Positions 1 through 6,383 of a stretch of DNA of 10,740 nucleotides are shown here, one piece after another. How positions within the stretch are numbered: the first letter of the stretch is position 1; the number at the start of each line of letters is the position of its first letter. The position numbers and the translations under genes were made by a program. Location of the stretch: the NCBI GenBank assembly GCA_964636205.1, contig CAZWPF010000092.1, forward strand, positions 1-10,740, in the 5' to 3' direction. Below the pieces are notes generated by a model, which was given only the letters and a program-made list of their open reading frames with translations, made no database searches and had not been told where the DNA came from. The stretch comes from JBEBVQ01 sp964636205 (GTDB lineage Bacteria; Bacteroidota; Bacteroidia; Chitinophagales; Chitinophagaceae).

Positions 1-64
1 GGAACTCCTCCTTGTTCTTAAACTGCTTAAAGAAATCTTTCGGAAATGGTGTTTGATCTTTCAT
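1..64 (-). CDS. IS256-family (mutator-type) transposase, N-terminal fragment
   Basis: On the minus strand an ATG at 64 opens a frame that stays open to the window edge and gives 21 residues beginning MKDQTPFPKDFFKQF. The start of the protein, rich in Phe, Lys and acidic residues with a KNKEEF stretch, resembles N-termini of mutator-type (IS256-family) transposases that I recall from Bacteroidota. The rest lies outside the window. Independent support comes from upstream: read on the minus strand, the DNA near 201-228 contains TATAA...ATTGTGTAAA, which resembles the terminal inverted repeat of IS256 itself. Twenty-one residues are too few for a secure family call, so this is an inference. A non-transposase start is possible, and so is a truncated copy. 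Confidence 0.5.
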   Translation of the reverse strand, partial: MKDQTPFPKDFFKQFKNKEEF

Positions 65-228
65 AATTAACTGTACTAAAGGTAAAAAAATATGGGCTAA
101 AATTTGTGAAATGCCACCCTGTGGCTTCGTTTCGTTCGGCTCCGCTACGCTCCGACTCACTTCACTTCGCCACAGCGACCCTATTTATACAGTTACCCAG
201 ATTTACACAATGTTTTTTATACTACCCG
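1..228 (-). mobile_element. Left part of a probable IS256-family insertion sequence
   Basis: This is the transposase start (1-64) plus its leader out to a probable terminal inverted repeat. On the minus strand the putative end begins near 228 as GGGTAGTATAAAAAACATTG followed by TGTAAAT. The TATAA...TTGTGTAAA core matches the style of IS256-type ends. The leader contains a GC-rich block (120-174) bounded by TGTGGC (120-125) and its complement GCCACA (169-174), with an inner TCGG/CCGA pair (136-139, 152-155), so it could fold in RNA or DNA. Block composition differs sharply from the AT-rich flanks. The exact boundary cannot be fixed without the other end, and no target duplication can be tested here. 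Confidence 0.45.
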
Positions 229-249
229 GAAAAGAAACAACGCGCGTTC

Positions 250-377
250 TCTACTCTTTCTTTCTGCTTCCCGCGGAACACTCTTTCTGTTTCTCGCGCA
301 GCTCCTCTCTTTCTCTTTCTCTTTCTCTCTTTTCTCTTTCTCGCAACACTCTTTCTCTTTTCTCTTTCTGTTTCTTC
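250..377. repeat. Polypyrimidine low-complexity tract (TTTCTC-type microsatellite)
   Basis: The plus strand is almost purely C and T over long stretches. The core is three perfect TTTCTC units (310-327), then TC, TTTTCTC (330-336) and TTTCTC (337-342), with looser copies at 351-376. The 12-mer AACACTCTTTCT occurs at 277-288 and again at 345-356, and a shorter AACACTCTT occurs at 397-405 inside the last codons of the neighbouring gene. The tract lies directly downstream of the stop codon of the minus-strand L,D-transpeptidase gene, so its transcript would carry a purine-rich GAGAAA-type 3' trailer. Between the insertion sequence and this gene I see no coding region and no ordinary hairpin terminator. 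Confidence 0.7.
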
Positions 378-383
378 AATTCC

Positions 384-1103
384 CTATTTGGTAATAAACA
401 CTCTTGATCCGACACCTACGATGGAATACAATTCTTCGATATCGGTATTTTTTAAGGCTACGCATCCGTCTGTCCAACCCACACCCAGCTCGATCAATTC
501 GTCGCCCCCGGCCCAGATACCATGAATACCTACTGAGCCACCGATTCTAGCTGTAGCAGGTAGAACTCCGGATTCCTTGAGTTTATTAAAACGTACTCTC
601 GTAGAGTCGTTGGGGTAATCAATCAAAAGAAATCGATGATATTTTGAGGCAGGATTTTTGGCTGTAATCTTAAACCAGCCTTCGGGAGTACATCTATCAC
701 CCTCCATCATTTTGTCGAGCATAGGCTTCGGCCCGAATACAGCTTTATAGCTACGGATAACTTGTCTTCCGTAAAATACCTGGACCATATATTTCGATTT
801 GTTGACGAAGACAACAATCGAATCCTTTCGCAATGTATCCGGATTAATCGGGGCTTTAAAACCGATAGGAGCAACCCGGGGCATGATGATCGTTTCGGTA
901 ACCTTCATCAGACCTTGGGAATATTGAACTACTCTTACGGTATTACCTTTACGATCGTTATATTCTTCGATAACCTTTAAGTCGCGGGGCATTGGAGCCT
1001 GAGCCTTTGCATCGGCCGCTGTCTGTGCGGACGCATTCCATACACTACAAATCACCAACATCAACAAACACACAGTTCGCCAGCTTCTACTTAACAAATT
1101 CAT
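384..1103 (-). CDS. Secreted L,D-transpeptidase family protein (YkuD domain)
   Basis: The 239-residue product is a predicted periplasmic enzyme of the YkuD/ErfK fold, acting on peptidoglycan stem peptides (L,D-transpeptidation, or carboxypeptidase/amidase-like trimming as in the DpaA/YafK branch). Residues 1-26 form a Sec signal peptide with a hydrophobic core and an ASA cleavage motif before Q27. C19 sits in the hydrophobic stretch but lacks a proper lipobox, so a lipoprotein is unlikely. The catalytic domain runs from about residue 95 to the end. The active-site pair is visible as HG at 194-195 and TDGC at 211-214, making H194 and C214 the likely catalytic residues. TDGC replaces the textbook S/T-H-G-C, a variant I know from many YkuD proteins. 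The gene stands alone, divergent from the DtxR-type regulator. Its exact substrate cannot be read from sequence. Confidence 0.85.
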   Translation of the reverse strand: MNLLSRSWRTVCLLMLVICSVWNASAQTAADAKAQAPMPRDLKVIEEYNDRKGNTVRVVQYSQGLMKVTETIIMPRVAPIGFKAPINPDTLRKDSIVVFVNKSKYMVQVFYGRQVIRSYKAVFGPKPMLDKMMEGDRCTPEGWFKITAKNPASKYHRFLLIDYPNDSTRVRFNKLKESGVLPATARIGGSVGIHGIWAGGDELIELGVGWTDGCVALKNTDIEELYSIVGVGSRVFITK

Positions 1104-1170
1104 ACTCGATTCCTACGATAACTAAAAAAAAACACTTACGAAACTAACAAATACTGTGTAAATATAAAGC

Positions 1171-1178
1171 CAAACTTA
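1171..1178 (-). promoter_or_regulatory. Candidate -7 element for the L,D-transpeptidase gene
   Basis: The minus strand reads TAAGTTTG, an exact match to the Bacteroidota -7 consensus TAnnTTTG, 67 bases before the ATG at 1103. No TTG was found at the usual 19-21 base distance upstream, so this is a half-match only. Confidence 0.35.
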
Positions 1179-1232
1179 AAGATAATGTCGTTGAATAGAA
1201 TGACCAGAGCATTGATCAAATAATATCCGCGG

Positions 1233-1261
1233 TTGATAGATATCATTCTGCCGGTAGTTTG
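1233..1261 (+). promoter_or_regulatory. Candidate promoter for the DtxR-type regulator
   Basis: TTG at 1233-1235 is followed after 19 bases by TAGTTTG (1255-1261), one base short of the Bacteroidota TAnnTTTG element. Transcription would start only about ten bases before the ATG at 1279. I searched the 175-base divergent gap for a long palindrome that could be an autoregulatory metal-box operator and saw none that was convincing. Confidence 0.3.
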
Positions 1262-1278
1262 CTAATTTTAACGCCGAT

Positions 1279-1941
1279 ATGATAAGGCTTAGCTTCACCG
1301 AGGAAAATTATTTAAAAAGCATTTACACGCTACAAAACAGGAGTGCGGCCAGTGAAGTTTCTGTAAATGAAATTGCCGAACGCATGCAGACCAAACCTGC
1401 TACAGTCTCGGATATGTTGCGCAAATTGTCTGAAAAAGAGCTGATTCATTACGAGAAGTATAAAAAAATCCAGTTAACGGATTCGGGAGTTCTTTACGCA
1501 TTGCAGATTCTCAGAAAACATCGTTTGTGGGAGACCTTTCTTCACGACAAATTAAAATTTTCCTGGGATGAGGTGCATGAGGTGGCGGAGCAATTGGAAC
1601 ATATTCATTCTGAACAGTTAATCGAGCGCCTGGATGAATATCTTGGGTTTCCGAATTACGATCCACATGGAGATCCTATTCCCAATGTAGCCGGAGAAGT
1701 ACCTACCACTACCGGTCAACTCTTAAAAGACGCACCATTGCAAGAAAAGTTTAGAATAATTGCGGTTAAGGATACCTCCGCTTCTTTTTTACAGCAGTTG
1801 GAACGATTAGGTCTTCAGATAGGCGTAGCTATAAAAAAGACGGAGCAGTTGCCATTTGACAACAGTTTGGTGATAGAGTCTAACGGGAAATCTTTTATGA
1901 TTTCGGAAAAGATCGCTGAAAATCTCTTAGTGGATTACTGA
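1279..1941 (+). CDS. DtxR/MntR-family metal-dependent transcriptional regulator
   Basis: The 220-residue protein has the three-part DtxR layout: an N-terminal winged helix (about 1-68, recognition helix near KPATVSDMLRKL), a metal-binding dimerization domain (about 70-136, ending in the family hallmark DPHGDPIP) and a C-terminal SH3/FeoA-like domain (about 150-218). By my alignment to DtxR, which is by eye, metal-site residues H79, E83, H98, C102, E105 and H106 correspond here to H81, E85, H100, E104, E107 and H108. Glu replacing Cys102 is the MntR state and hints at Mn(II) rather than Fe(II). However, the position of DtxR Met10 / MntR Asp8 is N10, which fits neither. No transporter gene adjoins it, so its regulon is unknown. 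I leave the symbol blank because Fe versus Mn response is unresolved. Confidence 0.88.
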   Translation: MIRLSFTEENYLKSIYTLQNRSAASEVSVNEIAERMQTKPATVSDMLRKLSEKELIHYEKYKKIQLTDSGVLYALQILRKHRLWETFLHDKLKFSWDEVHEVAEQLEHIHSEQLIERLDEYLGFPNYDPHGDPIPNVAGEVPTTTGQLLKDAPLQEKFRIIAVKDTSASFLQQLERLGLQIGVAIKKTEQLPFDNSLVIESNGKSFMISEKIAENLLVDY

Positions 1942-2078
1942 TGCATTGTGATTGGACGGGTTTTTTAAGTGTGTTTTAACACGCGCTGATCATTTAAGAC
2001 CTATTACCGGGGCTTTAAAAACCGATCCATTTTTTCCGAATACTCGATAATGACCAATACGTTGAAAAATCTTTGGAA

Positions 2079-2585
2079 TTATTTTTTCTGTTTAAATATG
2101 GGTACAGTAGAACATGGTTCTCCGTACATCAAAGATTTTACTACCGGCATTAAAATCGCTGAGGCGGTAATATAGGCAGCTTCGGGAATTGTAGTATCAC
2201 CGCAACCTTTCAATACCAATCTTTTATCTCGAAATTCTTCCGGATTTATAGCCATTCGAACCGCTTTATCCACTTCCATTTGCCAAAATGCATCCGTAGA
2301 GCCATGATGAATTGCTTTGGCAACCGGTTGTAGATAAGTTGTAATCAGCATATAAGCCCAAAGCGGAATAATGGCATCTGCTGTACAAAAAACGGCAACG
2401 TATTTACCGCGGTATTGTTCCCAATCATGTGATTGTAATTGCGCACGAAAATCTTTCTCTCTTAAAATCATTTCTCTGAAGAGAAAGGGTTTCAGATCGA
2501 ACAAGATAAAATCATCTTTAGCCGGGATATATGGTGCTAAATCTAGAGTGATGATTCCGCTTTCCGCAACTTTATTAACAATCAT
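2079..2585 (-). CDS. DUF2480 family protein
   Basis: This is a 168-residue cytosolic-looking protein of unknown function, recognised from the DUF2480 pattern: an N-terminal block MIVNKVAESGIITLDL, a central DWEQYRGKYVAVFCTADAII, then KGCGD and a conserved C-terminal MYGEPCSTVPIFK. No signal peptide or transmembrane segment is evident in the corrected protein. The frame stays open 23 codons further upstream to 2654, but I choose ATG 2585. The family starts at this residue, and the upstream extension would run through the neighbour's terminator hairpin (2626-2650) and a -7 promoter element (2606-2613). Cys residues in the KGCGD and GEPCST motifs are conserved in the homologues I recall, but their role is unknown. 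It converges with the DtxR-type gene; I see no clear shared terminator in the 137 bases between. Confidence 0.88.
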   Translation of the reverse strand: MIVNKVAESGIITLDLAPYIPAKDDFILFDLKPFLFREMILREKDFRAQLQSHDWEQYRGKYVAVFCTADAIIPLWAYMLITTYLQPVAKAIHHGSTDAFWQMEVDKAVRMAINPEEFRDKRLVLKGCGDTTIPEAAYITASAILMPVVKSLMYGEPCSTVPIFKQKK

Positions 2586-2605
2586 AGTCTGGTACTTAGT
2601 ATAGA

Positions 2606-2613
2606 CAAAGATA
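2606..2613 (-). promoter_or_regulatory. -7 promoter element of the DUF2480 gene
   Basis: The minus strand reads TATCTTTG, an exact TAnnTTTG. It ends 20 bases before ATG 2585 and begins just past the upstream terminator, so the DUF2480 gene probably has its own promoter. No matching TTG lies 19-21 bases upstream, where the terminator stem sits. Confidence 0.5.
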
Positions 2614-2619
2614 AGGCAT

Positions 2620-2650
2620 AAAAAAACAGCTCCCTTAATTCGGGAGCTGT
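2620..2650 (-). terminator. Intrinsic terminator of the PpiD/SurA-like gene
   Basis: The arms ACAGCTCCC (2626-2634) and GGGAGCTGT (2642-2650) form a perfect 9-bp stem with a 7-base loop. On the minus strand the stem is followed by a run of T (complement of A 2620-2626). It begins 25 bases after the stop codon at 2675, in the direction that ends transcription of the foldase gene and separates it from the DUF2480 gene. Confidence 0.9.
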
Positions 2651-2674
2651 CCACCTATAAGCACTTAGTTAAAA

Positions 2675-4837
2675 TCAATACAACAAATTGCCGTTGTACT
2701 CAATTTTAGATTTTCTCTTCAGGACGTCCATAACACCACTGGAAATAGTATTCTTCAGTTGCATTTCGGCCATCATTTTTTGCTGTCCGATTGCATAATC
2801 ATTTTCCTGAACCGGATTTTCGGAACGTTGTTTCAATGAGATAAAGAATATTCCGTCTTGACCGGTGATAGCCGGAGAAATTGTGTTTTCTTTAAATCCT
2901 TCATAGAAAGAGTAGCCAACGATTTTTGGTTCTGGTCCGAGGAAAGGCAGATAAGTGCTGTTTGCATTAAAAGAGTCTGCGGTACCTACGGATTGACCTG
3001 CCGCAGAAGCCAATGCTTCGAGGCTGGTAACATTGGTATATTTGTCTTTCAAAATTTTTGCTTTCTTTTCAGCTTTGACTGCAGCTTCCAGCATCGGTCT
3101 GTTGTTGGCATCAGGCTTCATCAAACCTTTTTCCTGAACATCAGTCAGCTTAGCTACGATATAACGGTTATCCACATTAAAGATTGGAGAAACGTTACCA
3201 TTCTTTGCTTCGTACACCCAGCGAATGATTTCGCGAGAAGGACCGATACCCTCGATGACGAAGTCGCTCACTTTAATATTAGAAGCTACTCTTTTGCTCA
3301 AACCTTCAGATTGTGCTGCTTCGTCGAATGCTTTAGCATCAGTATTTCTTCCGGCAAAAGCAGAAGCTTTAGAATAAATATCCTGGTTTGTCAACTGGCT
3401 GGGTAAGAAAGCTTTTACGACTGTAGCCAATTTAACTGCAGTTTCCGGAGTGCTTTGATTGAGAATTTCGATATAGTGATATCCGGAATAGTTGCTGTTT
3501 TCAACTTTTACAACTTTAGTCTGGCCTGGTTTTCCTTCGAATACGAAATCAGCGAATTCTTTAGAAATCTGTGGTCTTTCCAGCAGAGTAAAAGTGTATT
3601 CACCGCCTTTGCTCTTGCTACCTTGATCATCAGAATAAAGCTGAACCAACTCTGCGAAAGAGGCTCCGCCTTTGATTGCTGCTGTAACGCTATCAATTCT
3701 TTGTTTCGCTGCGGAATCTGACAGAGTGGTCTGACCTTGTTGTGCGGTTTGCACCAAGATGTGTCTGCAGGTCACCGAATCCGGTAAAGTTTGCTTTTCT
3801 ACTACTTTGGTAACTTTATAGGCACCCGATTCGTAATACGGACCAAATACAGAACCTACCGGTAAGCTCAACAACGTATCTGTATAACGAGAATTGAGTG
3901 AGCCACGTGTAAGGAAGAGATTCGCGTAAGACTCGTCAGAATATCTTCCTACAAAAGTTTCCATATCTGTAGCAGATTCAAATTCGCTACTAATACGATT
4001 TAATTCATCCAATACAGTTGCTGTATCTTCAGCGGAGGGCACGATATCAAATGATACATATTCTATAGTACGGGTAGGTTCGTCGATAGTATATTGCGCA
4101 GCTCTCTTTTTGATATATGTCTGGATGTCTGCGTCAGTTACTTTCAGAGCAGGATCGTTATCGTCGACAGTATAGAAAGGAATTTTCACGTAATTGATGC
4201 TAGCTATCTTTTGTTGATCCTTCATTTGTTGCTGAATCAGATAGGTTGGTTGGTAAATGCCATTTACCATCAGGCTGCTATATTTCTGCAGTTTGTGACT
4301 CCTCTGAACATAGCGCTTTACAATTTCCCATTCTTGCAGTGCTCTTTCAGCCATTGGGTTGGTCATATCGATTTGTTTGCTTTCAAATGCCATCAAAGCA
4401 TTCATATCGAAACCACCGGTTTCCGGATTCCTAAAATAAGGGAAATTCTGAACCATTGGATCCAGGTTCATACCTTTAATAATATCAGATTCTTCTTCTT
4501 TAGAAGTTTTGATACCCAAGGCGTCAAATTCTTCTTGAACGTTGTATTCGAAAATCAACTCGCGGAGCACTTGATCGTGAACCTGAGCTTTCATCATATC
4601 ATCCAGTGGTCGACCACCATATAATTGATATATAGCTTCGTAATCGTTTACACGTTGAATATACTCTTTCTGATGAACCTTTTCGCCGTTTACTTCAACA
4701 ACGGTAGAACTATTTGAGAAAAGGTCAGCAAGATTTCCGCTCGCAGCATCACTTAGGATAAAACCAACAAGAGCAAGAGCGATTACAAAACCGGCCAGCT
4801 TCGCGTATTTATCCCTGATTTTCTGAATTACAGACAT
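2675..4837 (-). CDS. Membrane-anchored parvulin-type peptidyl-prolyl isomerase (PpiD/SurA-like foldase)
   Basis: This 720-residue chaperone probably helps exported proteins fold as they leave the Sec channel, catalysing prolyl cis-trans isomerisation in the periplasm. A short cytosolic basic segment (MSVIQKIRDKYAK) precedes one transmembrane helix (about 14-29). The N-terminal SurA/PpiD chaperone domain follows (about 45-250, VVEVNGEKVHQKEY at its start). The clearest PPIase domain is at about 355-460, opening with CRHILV and containing FAELVQLYSDDQGSKSKGGE. Segments at about 255-348 and 470-575 look like degenerate parvulin-like repeats, so three tandem modules are possible. The start MSVIQKIRDK is typical of Bacteroidota PpiD homologues. 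It has its own terminator and borders the candidate oriC. PpiD is the nearest named relative, but orthology to the E. coli gene is not shown, so no symbol is given. Confidence 0.87.
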   Translation of the reverse strand: MSVIQKIRDKYAKLAGFVIALALVGFILSDAASGNLADLFSNSSTVVEVNGEKVHQKEYIQRVNDYEAIYQLYGGRPLDDMMKAQVHDQVLRELIFEYNVQEEFDALGIKTSKEEESDIIKGMNLDPMVQNFPYFRNPETGGFDMNALMAFESKQIDMTNPMAERALQEWEIVKRYVQRSHKLQKYSSLMVNGIYQPTYLIQQQMKDQQKIASINYVKIPFYTVDDNDPALKVTDADIQTYIKKRAAQYTIDEPTRTIEYVSFDIVPSAEDTATVLDELNRISSEFESATDMETFVGRYSDESYANLFLTRGSLNSRYTDTLLSLPVGSVFGPYYESGAYKVTKVVEKQTLPDSVTCRHILVQTAQQGQTTLSDSAAKQRIDSVTAAIKGGASFAELVQLYSDDQGSKSKGGEYTFTLLERPQISKEFADFVFEGKPGQTKVVKVENSNYSGYHYIEILNQSTPETAVKLATVVKAFLPSQLTNQDIYSKASAFAGRNTDAKAFDEAAQSEGLSKRVASNIKVSDFVIEGIGPSREIIRWVYEAKNGNVSPIFNVDNRYIVAKLTDVQEKGLMKPDANNRPMLEAAVKAEKKAKILKDKYTNVTSLEALASAAGQSVGTADSFNANSTYLPFLGPEPKIVGYSFYEGFKENTISPAITGQDGIFFISLKQRSENPVQENDYAIGQQKMMAEMQLKNTISSGVMDVLKRKSKIEYNGNLLY
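3168..3176 (+). other. Isolated perfect DnaA-box 9-mer inside the foldase gene
   Basis: TTATCCACA lies within codons for VDNRY in the foldase gene, about 1.8 kb left of the intergenic cluster. A single copy is compatible with chance, or it may be an outlying titration site. Another 8/9 copy (TTATCCACT) lies at 2266-2274. Confidence 0.3.
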
Positions 4838-4876
4838 AACAATGTTTGTTAACTTTAAACTAAATTATTAAGTCGG

Positions 4877-4884
4877 CAAATTTA
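4877..4884 (-). promoter_or_regulatory. Candidate -7 element of the PpiD/SurA-like gene
   Basis: The minus strand reads TAAATTTG, an exact TAnnTTTG, ending 39 bases before ATG 4837. No TTG was seen at the expected upstream distance. It lies at the left edge of the candidate origin, so transcription here would move away from the DnaA-box cluster. Confidence 0.4.
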
Positions 4885-4986
4885 TAAGAAAAATTGACAT
4901 GGAGTAGGTATTTTTGAAAGGATATCTAAACATTTGATTTTTAATCGCTATTTCCGATAAAAATCCTCATCCGAAAGGTTTCTGAA

Positions 4987-5226
4987 TAGAATGTGGATAG
5001 CTGTGTATTACTTGTCCATAACCGGTGAGTTATTCGAAAGACGGTATGTGGATAACCTTATTCTAAGTATTTTCTATCATTTTTCCGGGGGTTATTCACA
5101 TCAAATCCTGAATTCACAAACGGTTAATTATTCACAGTCGAACTTGTCCACGTTCCTTTAGACTTTGTTAATATCTGCTTTGGTTTTGATTTTTCGATGT
5201 GGATAACTGGTTAGTAGAATGTGGAT
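4987..5226 (+). repeat. 12-bp direct repeats bracketing the DnaA-box cluster
   Basis: TAGAATGTGGAT occurs at 4987-4998 and again at 5215-5226, each copy containing an outermost DnaA-like box in the same orientation. The two inner minus-strand boxes share a different longer context, ATGTGGATAAC, at 5046-5056 and 5197-5207. The cluster is therefore built from two nested pairs of related repeats surrounding the two plus-strand TTATTCACA boxes. Confidence 0.75.
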
Positions 5227-5300
5227 GAACAGAATTACGTTATTTTGCAATAGTGGACCGGTTTTAATTTCCCCAAATTAACAGCCCTAACAATAGTAGA

Positions 5301-5333
5301 ATTTTTTTTTAAAAATTTTTTTCAATTAATATT
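5301..5333. other. AT-rich A/T-tract block, candidate DNA unwinding element
   Basis: Nine T (5302-5310), five A (5311-5315) and seven T (5316-5322) follow one another, then AATTAATATTA up to the nadA start codon. Only one base (C at 5323) is not A or T. Position beside a DnaA-box cluster suggests the melting site of an origin. It would equally serve as an upstream AT element or the leader of nadA, and no good nadA promoter was found elsewhere in the gap. Confidence 0.5.
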
Positions 5334-6344
5334 ATGAATGTGAATAGCGGAATATCGGTGCAGGAGGTTTTGGAGGAGAAAGGCTTTTTGGATGTTTCTG
5401 TTGATCCGACCATTGATATATTTGCCGAGATCGAGCGTCTGAAGCGAGAAAAGAATGCAGTTATACTCGCGCACTATTACCAGGAGCCGGATATTCAGGA
5501 TGTGGCTGATTTTATCGGGGATAGTTTGGGGTTGGCTCAGCAGGCCGCGAAGACGGATGCTGATATAATTGTATTTGCCGGAGTGCACTTTATGGCGGAG
5601 ACTGCGAAGATTTTGAATCCTACCAAAAAGGTGTTGATTCCCGATCTCCGAGCCGGTTGTTCATTAAGTGATAGTTGTCCGCCGGAATTATTTAAACAGT
5701 TTAAAGAGGAGCATCCTGACCATTTGGTGATATCTTATATTAATTGCTCTGCCGGTATTAAGGCTTTGAGTGATATTATTTGTACATCTTCTAATGTTCG
5801 TCAGATCGTGGAACATTTGCCCGTAGATCAGAAGATTATTTTCGCACCGGATCGTAATCTGGGTGCTTGGGTGAATAAGGTGACCGGTCGGAATATGTTA
5901 TTATGGGATGGGGCATGTATGGTGCATGAAATTTTTTCTTTAGAGAAGTTGGTTCGACTTAAAGAGCGTTATTCGGAGGCATTGTTGATAGCACATCCGG
6001 AATGTGAGGAGGCAGTATTACAATTGGCTGATTTTATTGGTTCTACCAGTCAGTTATTAACATTTACCCGGGATTCGGAAGTCGATTCATTTATCGTTGC
6101 TACCGAATCGGGTATTTTGCACCAGATGCAGCAGTTGGCGCCGAATAAAACTTTTATTCCCGCTCCTTCTGATAATGCATGCGCTTGCAACAATTGTCCA
6201 CATATGAAACTAAATACTTTAGAGAAATTGTATATTTGTATGGAGTATGAGGAACCTGAAATTATTATGGAGGAGTCGTTGCGTATAGCTGCGGAGAAGC
6301 CGATCTTAAGAATGTTGGATATCAGCAGGCAGTATGGTTTATAA
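5334..6344 (+). CDS. nadA: Quinolinate synthase
   Basis: The 336-residue cytosolic [4Fe-4S] enzyme condenses iminoaspartate with dihydroxyacetone phosphate to quinolinate in de novo NAD synthesis. Its hallmarks are all present: AHYYQEPDIQD (46-56), IGDSLGLA (61-68), the first cluster cysteine in DLRAGCSLSD (C109), the second in GACMVHE (C195), HPEC (221-224), ATESG (256-260) and the C-terminal CACNNCPHM, where C288 is the probable third ligand and C285-C288 forms a CxxC pair. Length fits the family. The ATG at 5334 is the only Met before residue 87 and is used here although the first 24 residues are poorly conserved. No nadB or nadC adjoins it, so the pathway genes are dispersed. It is the first gene right of the candidate origin and is transcribed away from it. 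Confidence 0.96.
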   Translation: MNVNSGISVQEVLEEKGFLDVSVDPTIDIFAEIERLKREKNAVILAHYYQEPDIQDVADFIGDSLGLAQQAAKTDADIIVFAGVHFMAETAKILNPTKKVLIPDLRAGCSLSDSCPPELFKQFKEEHPDHLVISYINCSAGIKALSDIICTSSNVRQIVEHLPVDQKIIFAPDRNLGAWVNKVTGRNMLLWDGACMVHEIFSLEKLVRLKERYSEALLIAHPECEEAVLQLADFIGSTSQLLTFTRDSEVDSFIVATESGILHQMQQLAPNKTFIPAPSDNACACNNCPHMKLNTLEKLYICMEYEEPEIIMEESLRIAAEKPILRMLDISRQYGL

Positions 6345-6383
6345 GTCGGTAGTTACTATAAAAAAATAATTGGATGAGTTTGC

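Larger units (their letters stand above)
4838..5333. other. Candidate chromosomal replication origin (oriC)
   Basis: This 496-base gap between divergent genes has no ORF of substance but a dense DnaA-box cluster. Exact TTATCCACA occurs on the minus strand at 5047-5055 and 5198-5206. TTATTCACA occurs on the plus strand at 5092-5100 and 5128-5136. One-mismatch boxes lie on the minus strand at 4992-5000 and 5220-5228, and two-mismatch copies lie at 5012-5020 and 5144-5152. A 9-mer is expected about once per 131 kb counting both strands, so four strong copies in 160 bases is not chance. An AT-rich A/T-tract block (5301-5333) at the right edge is a candidate unwinding element. Genes diverge on both sides, C exceeds G to the left and G exceeds C to the right, mnmG (gidA), which is often near origins, is 3 kb away, and two parS sites lie nearby. 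Origin function is inferred. Confidence 0.8.

Noticed and set aside
106..525. Open frames of 139 and 98 codons on the plus strand across the pyrimidine tract
   Set aside because: They run through the IS leader, the low-complexity TTTCTC tract and the antisense of the transpeptidase gene. Their Ser/Leu/Phe-rich translations reflect C/T composition, not a protein.
1961..1984. Hairpin GTGTGTT/AACACGC after the DtxR-type gene as a terminator
   Set aside because: The loop is too tight and the T-run lies before, not after, the stem on the plus strand. On the minus strand the stem is followed by A residues, so it fits an intrinsic terminator in neither direction.
2858..3406. Plus-strand 182-codon frame antisense to the foldase gene, with others at 3455-3721 and 4094-4624
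   Set aside because: They are shadows of a coherent 720-residue protein with recognisable domains. They have no promoter and no family resemblance.
3899..3914. A third parS-like CACGTG site inside the foldase gene
   Set aside because: TGAGCCACGTGTAAGG keeps the CACGTG core and a few flanking bases but misses four of the fixed parS positions, so it is probably a chance E-box-like hexamer.
5322..5588. Minus-strand 88-codon frame covering the start of nadA
   Set aside because: It is antisense to a confidently identified nadA and resembles no family I know.
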